64,000 nt of DNA, from NCBI RefSeq assembly GCF_000730285.1, contig NZ_CP007174.1, positions 992,001-1,056,000 of the forward strand, read 5' to 3'. This document shows positions 16,640 to 26,303 of this stretch, piece after piece. The notes under the pieces are model-generated. The model saw only the letters and a list, made by a program, of their open reading frames with translations. It was not told the DNA's origin and ran no database searches. A program made the position numbers and the translations under genes. How positions within the stretch are numbered: the stretch's first letter is position 1; each line of letters starts with the position of its first letter. The stretch comes from Candidatus Nitrososphaera evergladensis SR1. Lineage in GTDB: Archaea; Thermoproteota; Nitrososphaeria; Nitrososphaerales; Nitrososphaeraceae.

Positions 16640-16870
16640 TCACTCCATGACTATCATGGTAAGCGTCGACTTTACTCCGTTGAGCTTGCGCAGCTTCCAT
16701 GTTATGGTCTCTTTCACCTTCTCCATCGCTTCGGCCTCGACCTGAGCCACTATGTCATAAACGCCGTACACCTGATAAACTTCCTTGATGCCTTCCATCT
16801 TTTTCAGCTCGCTCACTAGCGAGTCTTCGCTTCCGAGCTCGGCGTTCATGAGAACAAAGGCTTTTGGCAT
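16640..16870 (-). CDS. Stand-alone RAM (Lrp/AsnC ligand-binding) domain protein
   Basis: From the ATG at 16870 the protein reads MPKAFVLMNAELGSEDSLV, then YQVYGVYDIVAQVEA and STLTMIVME, a complete RAM domain of 76 residues without a DNA-binding part. A longer frame to 16906 adds an unlike N-terminus and is not preferred. It resembles the protein at 10903 most closely (both have YGVYDI and STLTMIV). It may modulate Lrp-type regulators or bind amino-acid-like ligands. Confidence 0.88.
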   Translation of the reverse strand: MPKAFVLMNAELGSEDSLVSELKKMEGIKEVYQVYGVYDIVAQVEAEAMEKVKETITWKLRKLNGVKSTLTMIVME

Positions 16871-16946
16871 AAGCAGTCTTTGGTTCCGGCGTATAAAAAC
16901 TTGCACTTGATTTTCTGCTTATCCTGTGGACGCCTGCGCGTGCGTG

Positions 16947-17762
16947 TCATACTTCGCGCTTTAATTTTCCTTCATCGAATGCGTCGGCGCGGCTCCACTG
17001 GTAATTGAAAAAGTCATTGCACCACTCTAGGAATTCTGCGGTTTCTCCATAGAACATGACGTTCAGGTCCGGCTCGCCTTTCTGGTTTGGAAACATGACG
17101 CATCCTTGCTTTTCGTTGAATATTGCCATCACCTTGACGTCGGGGAGCATCCTGCGCTCGACTAGGCCCTTGTTGATAAAGTTGCGCCAGCCGACCTTCT
17201 GGAGAAGCTGCGTCCTGCCCTTTGGCACCACGGCGTTTGACGCAAATATGTACGAGAATTTCACGCCCTCGTCGACCTTGGCGCTTATCGTCTCTATGAG
17301 GTCAAGGGGCACCTGCGCCATTATCTCCTTGATAAAAGTGTCGGAGCTGCTGTACAGGGTCTTCCAGCGCTGGAGTATCGCCATCACGCCATGCACCATC
17401 TCGCAGCCCTGAAAAGAGCCTAGGCGCTGGACAAACTTGGCCGGCAAGTCGCCAAGGCTGTGGTCTGCAAAAAAGTCGCGGTTCTTGTAGAGAAAATCAT
17501 AGCTTGGCACAAGTGAAACCACCGTCCTGCCGTACGCCGTGAGCACCAGCTCGCCTTCCTTGCCTTTTGACACAAGCCCCGACTCTATCAGCCGCGTCAT
17601 GTTCCTGTGGGCTTCCTGCATGGTAGCGTCAAGCTCTGACGCAAGCTGCGACAGCCGATAGTCCTTCTTGTTCAACCTTGACAGCATTGAGAGGCGCAAG
17701 TCGCCTGCAAGCTCAAAGAATAGCGAACCTACGCCTTCGGTGGGCTGCTGCTCTGTCGCCAT
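16947..17762 (-). CDS. Winged-helix transcription regulator with FilR1/DUF1724-like domain
   Basis: The 271-residue protein has an N-terminal winged helix (LRLSMLSRLNKKDYRLSQLA, then EAHRNMTRLIESGLVSKG, about 20-75) and a C-terminal ~170-residue sensory region resembling the methanogen FilR1 middle domain family (VKFSYIFASNAVVP, MLPDVKVMAIFNEKQGCVMF, PDLNVMFYGETAEFLEWC). Such proteins are soluble regulators, often of adaptation genes; the ligand is unknown. It is divergent from rpl11. Confidence 0.85.
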   Translation of the reverse strand: MATEQQPTEGVGSLFFELAGDLRLSMLSRLNKKDYRLSQLASELDATMQEAHRNMTRLIESGLVSKGKEGELVLTAYGRTVVSLVPSYDFLYKNRDFFADHSLGDLPAKFVQRLGSFQGCEMVHGVMAILQRWKTLYSSSDTFIKEIMAQVPLDLIETISAKVDEGVKFSYIFASNAVVPKGRTQLLQKVGWRNFINKGLVERRMLPDVKVMAIFNEKQGCVMFPNQKGEPDLNVMFYGETAEFLEWCNDFFNYQWSRADAFDEGKLKREV

Positions 17763-17840
17763 AGTGTATTGTGACCGTCACTTTTTACAATGCCCGGGTT
17801 TAAAAATCTGTCAAAAAGGCACACGAGACAACAACAGGAA

Positions 17841-17851
17841 CGATTATAATT
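17841..17851 (+). promoter_or_regulatory. TATA-like element of the rpl11 promoter
   Basis: GATTATAATTT lies 34-44 nt upstream of the L11 start codon. A weak GGTAGAG precedes the ATG. The distance fits an archaeal promoter with a short leader. Confidence 0.55.
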
Positions 17852-17884
17852 TGGGTAAACACACCCGCACAGGTAGAGAGTAAC

Positions 17885-18367
17885 ATGGGCGATAAAAAGT
17901 CTATTTCCGCGCTTGTCAGCGGCGGAGAGGCCAACGCAGGTCCGCCACTTGGCCCGGCATTGGGACCTATGGGTGTAAATGTCCTGCAGGTGGTCAATAC
18001 CATTAACGAAAAGACCAAGGATTTCCCCGGCATGAAGGTGCCCGTAAAGGTCGAAGTCGACGCCGAGACGAAAAAGTTCACGGTCGAAGTCGGCATACCA
18101 CCGACGGCCGCACTCGTGGCCAAGGAATCAGGCATTCCAAAGGGCTCTGGCACAGCAGGCAAGGACTATGCAGGCGACCTGTCGATGGCGTCAGCGGCAA
18201 AAATCGCCAGGATGAAGATCGACGGCTCGTATGCCAAGGATATCAAGGGTGCTGCCAAGGAAGTGATTGGCTCGTGTGTGAGCATGGGCGTCAAGGTGGA
18301 AGGCAAGCCGGCAAAAGAAGTCTACCCTGACATTAACGCCGGCAAGTACGACGACCTGCTGAAATAG
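17885..18367 (+). CDS. rpl11: Ribosomal protein L11
   Basis: The 160-residue protein has the L11 signatures GGEANAGPPLGPALGPMGVN and KEVIGSCVSMGVKVEG. It binds 23S rRNA at the GTPase-associated centre and supports factor-dependent translation. Length is usual for archaea. L1 and L10, which often follow in archaea, are absent: the next gene is a subtilase in the same direction. Confidence 0.98.
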   Translation: MGDKKSISALVSGGEANAGPPLGPALGPMGVNVLQVVNTINEKTKDFPGMKVPVKVEVDAETKKFTVEVGIPPTAALVAKESGIPKGSGTAGKDYAGDLSMASAAKIARMKIDGSYAKDIKGAAKEVIGSCVSMGVKVEGKPAKEVYPDINAGKYDDLLK

Positions 18368-18451
18368 ATGGGTAATAATTTTTTAAACCTCTTTTTCCTT
18401 TTTGCGTCGAAATCGTAATAACCAAGAAGGGTACCTCGTATATCGTAATAT

Positions 18452-21400
18452 TTGATCCGTCTAGCAGCGGTGGTCATACTCCTTGCCCTTGTCGCCTCAG
18501 CCTTTGTCGCGCCCGCGTACTCGCTTGCGCCAAGCAGGGAACAGGTGCTGTCAGGAGGAATATCAGAGTCCCGGCCTCTGTCTTCGCTTCCCATGCAGAC
18601 ACCTGCTGCTAATTCGGATGATACGGTGGCAAGCATCTTTGGTCGCAACGTGCCAAAAAGCGCAATCAGGTCCGACTTTGGCTCGATAAACCTTGGCAGC
18701 CTGCAATACAACGGCAATGTAGGCAGGACGCTCGTGCTTGGCCCCGGCGACCCACAGGCACTTGCCGGCGCGCACGTGGTGGGGATGGGTGGAAGCCCGA
18801 CGCAGGGGTCATTCCTTGGCGTAGCGTTTTCCAAGAACCCGCTTGCGCAAAGCGGTAATGGCTTTGGATATGCAACCGACACGCCTCTTGCCTTTGACTC
18901 GCTGCCTCATAATAATAATAATAATAATAACAGCAACACCCTTGCAGGCTATGACAATAACAACAGCGCCTCCGGCAGGCTCTCTGGCACATCGATAACC
19001 GGCGCCGACCGCGCCGCGTCGCTCTACAACGCAACAGGCGACGGGGTCAAGGTCGCCATAGTTGACACCGGCTCGGACTTTTCAAACCCTGACATGCGCG
19101 ACGCTGTCGCAAGGGATGCAAAGGGAGTCCCGATAATGCTTGACTCTGACGGCCAGGGGCTCGTCCTTACAAGGGCAAAATACGTTGCCAATATCAACCA
19201 GCAGACCGGCGTGATAATGAATTATACCACCGGAAGCAACGGCAAGGTGCAGCTGCCAGAGAACACGACCTCGTATACATACGTCAATGGCACGGGCGTC
19301 TACCTGAGGACATCTGAGGGCAGAATACCCGTCTACAACATGCTGTACCCGACCTTTGGCGCGCCAGAGCTTAGCGCCACTGCAAACGTAGACTGGAAGA
19401 TAGGCAAGAGCTCGACCGACTACATCCGCTCAATGAGCGGTGTTTATCACTTTGGGGTCGTGTACCAGGCAACCACAAAGCTTGGCACGATATCGCTTAC
19501 GCTCATACCCGTGCTCGTAGTGGACAGCACCGAGCCGGGCGTGTACGACACCATAGTTGCAGACATGTCGTACGGCTGGTACTATTTTACGCTAGGCATA
19601 GCAGGCGCGTTTCCGCAGACCAACCACCTGATGCCTGCCCAGCTTACATTTGACTTTACCGACGAAAAGCCGTTCAAGCTCGGCGACGGAAACGAGTTTT
19701 TGACCTATGACTACAACAAGGACGGCGTCCCGGACTATTCAGCCGGCATTGCCGGCGCAAGGGTGCTTGACATCTGGCGCATAACCGACAACAAGACACA
19801 GGTGGTGGTGGCTGACAAGTCCGGCGTCTCTGGCGCAGTCTCGGCGAAACTGCTCGAGCCGATGGACCCAGACGGGAACTATTTCGGCCTGATGTTTGAC
19901 TTTGCCGGCCACGGGACAAGCACGGCGGCAACAGTCGCATCACGGGGGCATGCACAATACGACATTTACAACAACGCTACCCGTTACACGCTTGCAGGCA
20001 TGGCGCCGGGCGCCAAGATAATACCTGTCAAATCCCTGTGGATGGGCGACGCGCTCTATGGCTGGCTGTGGGCCTCCGGCTTTGACCTGAAAGAATCTGA
20101 TGGAAGGTGGGCCTACACGGGCAGCCACAAGGCCGACGTCATGAGCAACAGCTGGGGAATCTCTAACTTTCCGCTGCTGAAATATGGTCCCGGCTATGAC
20201 ATACTGAGCGTCTTTTCGTCGCTCCTCATGGTGCCCCACGCCCTTGCCAAGGACTATCCGGGAACGCTTGTGGTGGACAGCGTTGGAAACAACGGTCTGG
20301 GATACGGAAGCGTGGGCGCGCCAAACACGTCTCCGCTTGCAATCTCTGTTGGGGCAACCACCAACAACGTGCACCTGCAGTACGGGCCGTTTGCCAACAT
20401 TACCCGCTTTGGCACGTCCGCTGCCAGCTATGACGATGTCGCCGAGTTTTCAAGCAGGGGCCCAAGCCTGCTTGGAGACCCCAAGCCAGAGCTGATGGCA
20501 GTCGGCTCGTACGGCTTTACGCCGACTGACGTGACCATGAAGAACCTTGAGTCAAAAGAGGGCGACCCTAACGACGACGGCGCATTTGCGCTCTTTGGCG
20601 GGACCAGCATGGCCGCCCCGATGGTGGCCGGCGCTGCCGCGCTCGTGGTGCAGGAAATGAACGAGACGGGCAAGGCGCCCGACCCGTTTGCGGTCAAGAG
20701 CATCCTGATGTCGACTGCAAAGGACCTGAAAAACGACCCGTTCGTACAAGGTTCTGGAAGGGTTGACGCGCTTGCCGCAGTCCAGCTTGCCCTGGGAGAC
20801 ACAGGGTTTTCCGTCTACACCGATGACACTGCCAAGACAATTATGGATTCACTCAGGCCATCAATCTTGACGTACGCGCCCACGCTTGGCATAATCAACA
20901 ACGGCTATCCCGTCCAGATTCCCGGCACGGTTCCGGCCACTGCAATAGACGGGGCCAGAGAGACGCGCTGGTTTGCCGGCCGGATAGAGCCGGGTAAAAA
21001 GGCATCAACGGATGTTGTCATTGAAAACCCGTCAAAGCAAAAGGATCTGACAGTCGAGCTTTCAAGCACGATTGAAAAGCTGGTGGCGCGCTATGAAGTC
21101 AAGAATGCAACAAAGCTGTTCTTGGAAGACCCAACACACAGCAACAAAACGTTTGGTTACGAGCCCAACTATTACGACCTTACAAAATTGGCAGGAGTGG
21201 AGGGAGGCAAACTTCCTGACTCTGATCTGATGGTTGCACGGGTAAACTTTCCGTTTTCCAGCTTTATGAACCAGACAGAGCTGTTTGCAGACCACCTGCG
21301 CATCGCTTCAGTCTACAGCTACGACTGGCACGATGCCAACAAGGACGGCAAGATTTCCTATGCCGAAATAGGGATGGTAAACAGGGGAGGAGCCTGGGGC

Positions 21401-23218
21401 ACCACTCAGGAGGTGCGCATAAGCGACCCAAAGGACAAATTCACAGGGACGCCTGTCGTGGGGGTCTATCCGGTGCCCACGGTATTTTCGTTCTGGAGCG
21501 GCGACAAGCTCATCAACTCGACTTCGATGAACTATACGCTCACAGTCGAATTGTACAAGCGAATGCCAAACCCCGACGTACAGCTTGACAAGAGCCTTGT
21601 CACGGTTCCGCCAGGGGGGACTGCCAAGGTGAACGCCACCATAGCGGCGCGCAACGATACGCTCTCTGGCATATACTTTGGCGAGATAATGGCAAAAGGC
21701 CCGCGCAACAGCGTGGTCATGCCGGTGAGCTATGTCGTGACTACCAAGCCAGTGCCAAAGGACGTGCCGGTGGTGCTGTCGCCTCCTGCTGCTGGCTCTG
21801 CGCAGAAGCAACCGGAATCGGAGATTGAAGGATCGCTTGGCCTCAAGCCAAACGGCTACGTGGGCGGCCTATCGGACATGGTGTCTCGCTATGCCGCCGG
21901 CGACTGGCGCTCGTACTATTTCACAGTCACCGACCCGACCGTGACGGCAATGACCCTGAAGGTGTCCTGGCCTCACAACTCGACAAGCGTAAACGCCATG
22001 GCGTACGGTCCCGACGGCCGCATGGTGGCATCAAGCGTGCCGGCAGGCGTGTTCCAAGAGTTTGTCAGCTGGCCAAGCAACGACTGGCTGGGAACCTCTG
22101 CCGTCAGCGAGGGGGGCGCATTCTTTTTCAGCCAGAACGCCGGCGAGCGCTCGACAGTGCTTCACGTGCCCGTGAACGCAACCGGCATCTACTCGCTACT
22201 TGTGCACAACACGCTGTTCCATGGCGAGAGCCTCTACGAGCCGCTTTCGGTGGAGGCGAAATTCTCTACCCTCCTTCCTGACACGACGCCTCCAAAGTTA
22301 ACAGCTGATGTGCCCAAATTTGTCAGGGGAGATGCGGTTGCGGTCCCGGTAACAATAGACGACAGCAACCCCGCGGGTCTGTCGTATTCCGTGGATGGCA
22401 AGGCCGAGCCTTCCTCGGGCAACCAGGTGAGGATCGAAGGAGGCACGCTTGCGGAAGGTCCGCACCTTTTGACAATCGAGTCCAAAGACACGGTGGGCAA
22501 CCTGGCGTCAAGCTCGTGGCAGTTCACGGTAGACAAGACTCCTCCTGCCACAGAGCTTTTTGTACGTGATGGCAACAACAATAGCACAGATGCAATAGTG
22601 GCCGGCAAGCATCTGGTAGTATCAAAGCAGGCGACCCTTGCCTGGAACGTCACCGACGCAAACGGCGTGGCAGGCAAAGTCACCGTGAGGCTGCCGGATG
22701 CTAACAACAGCACCAAGCCTGCCAGCTACGATCCCGATTCGTCAATGGTGTTCAACTCGACTGCGCTTGCCGACGGCCATTACAACTTTACAATTTCCTC
22801 AAGGGATCTGCCGGGCAACAAGGCGACAAGGACGTGGGACCTGGTAGTAGACAACACGCCGCCAAAGGCGTCTGTGGGCGTAAGCGGGGGCGACGTTCAG
22901 GGGATCACAAAGGTCGCGCTGGGAGCACAGGATGAGAACCTAAAGTCTGCAACGCTGTCCGTAGGCGGCAACCGGATGGTGGTAAACGTCACCGGCCTTG
23001 GCGAGTACGACCTTGACACGACCGGCCTTCCAGACGGCAAATACGAGGTCAAGCTTGCCGCGCTTGATACGGCGGGAAACGAGGGCACTGCAAGCGCAAC
23101 GCTGACTGTCGCAAACGTCCAGCCCATGATTGAAATGGTCGCAATTCTTGGCGTGGTAGGTGGGCTTGCGGGAGGGGCTGCCATAGCATGGGTGATAGCG
23201 TCAAGGCGGCGCAAATAG
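18452..23218 (+). CDS. Very large membrane-anchored subtilisin-like serine protease (S8)
   Basis: The 1588-residue protein has a signal peptide (LAAVVILLALVASAFVAPAY), an S8 domain with Asp205 (AIVDTGSDF), His near 487 (FDFAGHGTSTAATVAS) and Ser near 719 (GGTSMAAPMVAGAAAL), and a C-terminal membrane anchor (ILGVVGGLAGGAAIAWVIA) with a basic tail RRRK. About 280 residues separate Asp from His, far more than in subtilisin, so the catalytic domain carries a large insertion. The C-terminal ~870 residues look like beta-sandwich repeats, including three Bacterial-Ig-like units each opened by TPP (DTTPPK, DKTPPA, DNTPPK). Calcium-loop-like DYNKDGVPDY and DANKDGKISYAEIG segments are visible. An Asn run comes from an AAT repeat. 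The start (TTG 18452) is the furthest plausible one; a later GTG could serve. Confidence 0.93.
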   Translation: MIRLAAVVILLALVASAFVAPAYSLAPSREQVLSGGISESRPLSSLPMQTPAANSDDTVASIFGRNVPKSAIRSDFGSINLGSLQYNGNVGRTLVLGPGDPQALAGAHVVGMGGSPTQGSFLGVAFSKNPLAQSGNGFGYATDTPLAFDSLPHNNNNNNNSNTLAGYDNNNSASGRLSGTSITGADRAASLYNATGDGVKVAIVDTGSDFSNPDMRDAVARDAKGVPIMLDSDGQGLVLTRAKYVANINQQTGVIMNYTTGSNGKVQLPENTTSYTYVNGTGVYLRTSEGRIPVYNMLYPTFGAPELSATANVDWKIGKSSTDYIRSMSGVYHFGVVYQATTKLGTISLTLIPVLVVDSTEPGVYDTIVADMSYGWYYFTLGIAGAFPQTNHLMPAQLTFDFTDEKPFKLGDGNEFLTYDYNKDGVPDYSAGIAGARVLDIWRITDNKTQVVVADKSGVSGAVSAKLLEPMDPDGNYFGLMFDFAGHGTSTAATVASRGHAQYDIYNNATRYTLAGMAPGAKIIPVKSLWMGDALYGWLWASGFDLKESDGRWAYTGSHKADVMSNSWGISNFPLLKYGPGYDILSVFSSLLMVPHALAKDYPGTLVVDSVGNNGLGYGSVGAPNTSPLAISVGATTNNVHLQYGPFANITRFGTSAASYDDVAEFSSRGPSLLGDPKPELMAVGSYGFTPTDVTMKNLESKEGDPNDDGAFALFGGTSMAAPMVAGAAALVVQEMNETGKAPDPFAVKSILMSTAKDLKNDPFVQGSGRVDALAAVQLALGDTGFSVYTDDTAKTIMDSLRPSILTYAPTLGIINNGYPVQIPGTVPATAIDGARETRWFAGRIEPGKKASTDVVIENPSKQKDLTVELSSTIEKLVARYEVKNATKLFLEDPTHSNKTFGYEPNYYDLTKLAGVEGGKLPDSDLMVARVNFPFSSFMNQTELFADHLRIASVYSYDWHDANKDGKISYAEIGMVNRGGAWGTTQEVRISDPKDKFTGTPVVGVYPVPTVFSFWSGDKLINSTSMNYTLTVELYKRMPNPDVQLDKSLVTVPPGGTAKVNATIAARNDTLSGIYFGEIMAKGPRNSVVMPVSYVVTTKPVPKDVPVVLSPPAAGSAQKQPESEIEGSLGLKPNGYVGGLSDMVSRYAAGDWRSYYFTVTDPTVTAMTLKVSWPHNSTSVNAMAYGPDGRMVASSVPAGVFQEFVSWPSNDWLGTSAVSEGGAFFFSQNAGERSTVLHVPVNATGIYSLLVHNTLFHGESLYEPLSVEAKFSTLLPDTTPPKLTADVPKFVRGDAVAVPVTIDDSNPAGLSYSVDGKAEPSSGNQVRIEGGTLAEGPHLLTIESKDTVGNLASSSWQFTVDKTPPATELFVRDGNNNSTDAIVAGKHLVVSKQATLAWNVTDANGVAGKVTVRLPDANNSTKPASYDPDSSMVFNSTALADGHYNFTISSRDLPGNKATRTWDLVVDNTPPKASVGVSGGDVQGITKVALGAQDENLKSATLSVGGNRMVVNVTGLGEYDLDTTGLPDGKYEVKLAALDTAGNEGTASATLTVANVQPMIEMVAILGVVGGLAGGAAIAWVIASRRRK
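18911..18931 (+). repeat. AAT/AAC trinucleotide repeat encoding an Asn run
   Basis: Six AAT codons and one AAC encode seven Asn in the propeptide-like region of the subtilase, before the catalytic Asp. Such repeats are prone to slippage in whole codons, so the length may vary between strains without breaking the frame. Confidence 0.85.
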
Positions 23219-23247
23219 CAGATACCAAGAAATCTTAAATAACGAGC

Positions 23248-23610
23248 ATGAGAAGTTTCTCCCAGATGAGCGAAAAGCAGCACGCCTCGAACGTGAACCT
23301 TCTGGAGCTTGCGGAAAAGAACTTTGAAGAGACCATAAACGGCAGCAAGCCTGTCCTTGTGGACTTTTGGGCTACGTGGTGCGGCCCGTGCCAGTTCATG
23401 CTGCCTATATTTGACAAGCTGGCCAAAAAGTATGGCGACAAGGTCACCTTTGGCAGGCTAAACGTCGACGACAACCAGGGTGTGGCCATGAGGTACGACG
23501 TATATGCTATTCCGACGTTCATTGTCTTCATGAACGGCAAGGCCATCGACAGGGCTGTTGGCGCGGTGGGTGAAAAAGGCCTCGAAGGGCTGCTCCAGAA
23601 ATACCAATAG
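23248..23610 (+). CDS. trxA: Thioredoxin
   Basis: The protein has VLVDFWATWCGPCQFMLPIF with the active-site WCGPC, and IPTFIVFMNGK with the conserved cis-Pro. It reduces disulphides in cytoplasmic partners. From 23248 it has 120 residues; a start at 23266 (MSEKQHAS) gives 114 and also fits. A CTTAAATAAC lies close upstream. It follows the subtilase by 29 nt. Confidence 0.95.
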   Translation: MRSFSQMSEKQHASNVNLLELAEKNFEETINGSKPVLVDFWATWCGPCQFMLPIFDKLAKKYGDKVTFGRLNVDDNQGVAMRYDVYAIPTFIVFMNGKAIDRAVGAVGEKGLEGLLQKYQ

Positions 23611-23622
23611 CTGTTGCTGTGA

Positions 23623-25413
23623 CTAAAGGTACCCGAACGCCGGGTCCCCTTTTCTCTTTAGCGCAAGTATCAGGTCAAAGACCTGTTTTTCCTGTTCGTT
23701 TAGCCTGTGGCTAAACCGCTCTGCCAGCTGCTTGGCCTGGCGGCTGTTGATGTCCGTGTAGAATATGTCGCCCTCGTTTATCTGCCTGCCTATGGTGGGC
23801 TCTTTGAGCGAAACTGCTACCTGCATGCCGGTCGTGGCCTCCTCCATCGCCTTTCCGCTATCTTGGATCTGGTGCACGATGCCCACCTTCTTTCCTTCCA
23901 CGTTTATCACGTGCACCTTTTGCCTGAGCTTGCCCACCTGGATCTCTGCGCCAAACACCGCAGGGTCGTTTCTGCGGAACACGAAGCCCTTCATGAACTG
24001 GAACTTGCAGATGGGCGGGATCTCGTTAAACAATATCGATTCTTCGTGCTCTTTTTGGTATGCGACCCAGTCGACGTAGCTCCTGACTAGGTTGTAGATT
24101 ATCCGCTCGTTGAATATCTTGACGCCCCTGTCCTGCGCCTCGCGCTCGGCATCGTCAAGCACCTTGACGTTAAAGCCAAGCACGACTCCGTGGTAGCGGT
24201 CGCTCTCCTTGACTGCAGACGCTTCTATGATGTCGCGCCGTGTGATACTGCCAATGTCTGCAGTCCTTATGGGGACGCCATCTTTTTTCAGGAGGTCGAT
24301 TATAGCTTCAAGGGAGCCTATCGTGTCGCACTTTAGTATGACGCCTGAAGTCTCGGTGCTGACGATTGCGTTTTTGATCTCGCCTTCCACTATAGATTTC
24401 AGGCGTTCCAGCTCGTCCTCGCCCTTGGCCTTGTCAAAGACGTAGAGCGGGCTTCCCGCAAGGACGCCTTCGAGGTCCGGCGACGTGACCTTTAGGCCTG
24501 CCGCCGCTATGACCTCGCTTACGGGCTTGAACTTGTCGCGGGGGTCGCGCATCTCGTCAAGGGGCTTTGGCAACAATAGCGCTTTAACCCGCGTCTGCAC
24601 CGCGCTGTCCCTCTTTGCTACCACGATGCTGTCGCCCTGCTTGAGCGTGCCGTCAAGGAGTATGATGTTTGCAGAAGGTCCAAGGCCGGGTTCCTCGTTT
24701 ATCTCAAGCACGATTCCACGCGCCGCGCCCTCGTGGCGTTCCAGCCTCTTGGCCATGTACTGCTGCGTGAGGCCGACAAGGACGGCCAGAAGCTCGGGTA
24801 TGCCTACCCCCGTCCTTGCGCTCACCGGCACTATGGCTATTTCCTTTGTAAAGTCCTTGACGCGCCAGAACGCCTCTGATGGAAACCCAAGCCTTGACAG
24901 CGAGCCGACGACGGTGTAGAGCTTTTCATCAAGCATCGTCTGCACATCTGCGCTCTGCTTCTTTACCTCCTCTGAAATGAACTTTGAGAACGGGCGCCAG
25001 CCGGTTACCATGTCTACCTTGTTTAGCGCAACCACAAAGGGCACTTTGCGCTTTTTCAGGATCTCGATGCTTTCTATCGTCTGCGCCTCAAAGCCCTTGT
25101 TCACGTCTGCAACAACAATCGCAATGTCTGCAGCCGACCCTCCCCTCATGCGCAGGTTTGCAAACACTTCGTGGCCCGGCGTGTCAATCACAAGCAGGCC
25201 GGGTATAGGGGCCTCTGACTTGGCAAGCCTGTCGTAAAGCGGGCCAGTGACCTCCTTTATGGTGTCAGTCGGGAAAAAGCTTGCGCCGATGTGCTGCGTG
25301 ATGCCTCCGACCTCGCGGGCCTGAACGGCTGTCCCGCGTATCCTGTCCAGTAGGGACGTCTTGCCCGAGTCTACGTGGCCTAGAACTACAACTACTGGCT
25401 GCCTAAGTTCCAA
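23623..25413 (-). CDS. infB: Translation initiation factor aIF5B (IF-2-like)
   Basis: The 596-residue protein begins with the G domain: GHVDSGKTSLLDRI (P-loop), TQHIGASFF, DTPGHEVFANLRMRGG (G3), NKVDM (G4). Domains II-IV follow (GLGPSANIILLDGTLKQGD; IRTADIGSITRRDI). It helps join the ribosomal subunits and deliver initiator tRNA. Length fits archaeal aIF5B. It is the last gene of the rpl7ae-rps28e-rpl24e-ndk-infB unit, a common archaeal order, 6 nt after ndk. Confidence 0.97.
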   Translation of the reverse strand: MELRQPVVVVLGHVDSGKTSLLDRIRGTAVQAREVGGITQHIGASFFPTDTIKEVTGPLYDRLAKSEAPIPGLLVIDTPGHEVFANLRMRGGSAADIAIVVADVNKGFEAQTIESIEILKKRKVPFVVALNKVDMVTGWRPFSKFISEEVKKQSADVQTMLDEKLYTVVGSLSRLGFPSEAFWRVKDFTKEIAIVPVSARTGVGIPELLAVLVGLTQQYMAKRLERHEGAARGIVLEINEEPGLGPSANIILLDGTLKQGDSIVVAKRDSAVQTRVKALLLPKPLDEMRDPRDKFKPVSEVIAAAGLKVTSPDLEGVLAGSPLYVFDKAKGEDELERLKSIVEGEIKNAIVSTETSGVILKCDTIGSLEAIIDLLKKDGVPIRTADIGSITRRDIIEASAVKESDRYHGVVLGFNVKVLDDAEREAQDRGVKIFNERIIYNLVRSYVDWVAYQKEHEESILFNEIPPICKFQFMKGFVFRRNDPAVFGAEIQVGKLRQKVHVINVEGKKVGIVHQIQDSGKAMEEATTGMQVAVSLKEPTIGRQINEGDIFYTDINSRQAKQLAERFSHRLNEQEKQVFDLILALKRKGDPAFGYL

Positions 25414-25419
25414 GGGTCG

Positions 25420-25824
25420 CTAGCCGAAAATGACTCGCGACTCTTTTATGAAGCTTTCAGAGGAGTCGGAAGCGTGGATGATGTTGTCGGTAAAGCCGAG
25501 GCCAAAGTCGCCCCTGATGGTTCCCGGCGCCGCCTCAAACGACTTGGTCGCCCCTATCATTATCCTTGTCGTGCCGACCGCGTTGTTGCCCTCCAGTATA
25601 CACGCGACCACCGGGCCGGATGATATGAACGACACTAGCTCGCCAAAGAACGGCTTGGCCTTGTGGACCGAGTAGAATTCCTGCGCCTTTTCTTTTGTGA
25701 AATTATAATACCTCAGGTTCTTTATCAAAAAGCCCTTTTCCTCAAAGCGTGCAAGGATCTTGCCGGTCAGGCCGCGCCTAAAGCCGTCTGGCTTGACAAC
25801 TATGAGTGTCTGCTCTACTGCCAA
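25420..25824 (-). CDS. ndk: Nucleoside diphosphate kinase
   Basis: The 134-residue protein starts with TLIVVKPDGFRRGL and has IRGDFGLGFTDNIIHASDSS, where the His is the phosphate-carrying residue. It equilibrates nucleoside di- and triphosphates. Length is normal. It lies between rpl24e and infB in an operon with 6-nt gaps. Confidence 0.97.
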   Translation of the reverse strand: MAVEQTLIVVKPDGFRRGLTGKILARFEEKGFLIKNLRYYNFTKEKAQEFYSVHKAKPFFGELVSFISSGPVVACILEGNNAVGTTRIMIGATKSFEAAPGTIRGDFGLGFTDNIIHASDSSESFIKESRVIFG

Positions 25825-25830
25825 CGAGAA

Positions 25831-26043
25831 TCACTTCTTTGTGCGCAGGCCGCCCTTGATGTACTTGCTGGTCCACTTTAGCTTTCTTGGGTCGCGCTTT
25901 AGCAGGCGCAGGTTCTTTTTGCACTTGCTGGAGCAAGTCCACTGCACCTGGCCGTCGTTTCTGACGAGCATGATACCGTGGCCTGCAGTTATGTGGCGAC
26001 CGCAAAAGAAGCAGTTGCGAAGAGATGTTGCTTGCTTGCTCAT
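25831..26043 (-). CDS. rpl24e: Ribosomal protein L24e
   Basis: The 70-residue protein has a zinc ribbon (CFFCGRHI... and CSSKCKKNL) and the family end KWTSKYIK. It is a large-subunit protein of archaea and eukaryotes. It follows rps28e by 10 nt in the same operon. Confidence 0.95.
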   Translation of the reverse strand: MSKQATSLRNCFFCGRHITAGHGIMLVRNDGQVQWTCSSKCKKNLRLLKRDPRKLKWTSKYIKGGLRTKK

Positions 26044-26053
26044 TTCTATATTG

Positions 26054-26272
26054 TCACCTTATCTTGCGAGCCTCGCGCTCGGTTTCCCTCAGCATGAGGA
26101 TGTCCTTCATGCGGACTGCGCCCTTGACGTTTCTTGTCAGGATGCGGCCCCTGTCCTTGCCTTCGAGAACCTTGACTCTCACCTGGATAACTTCGCCTGC
26201 AATGCCCGTCCTGCCGACGATCTGGATGACCTCGGCGGGAACGACCTTTTCTTCAGCTGCCTTGCTGCTCAT
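26054..26272 (-). CDS. rps28e: Ribosomal protein S28e
   Basis: The 72-residue protein has the conserved [20 protein letters not shown] and the basic C-terminus [13 protein letters not shown]. It is a small-subunit protein near the mRNA exit. It lies between rpl7ae and rpl24e, as in many archaea. Confidence 0.96.
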   Translation of the reverse strand: MSSKAAEEKVVPAEVIQIVGRTGIAGEVIQVRVKVLEGKDRGRILTRNVKGAVRMKDILMLRETEREARKIR

Positions 26273-26303
26273 AATTTATCTGGCACCAGCCTCTCGCCGT
26301 TTT

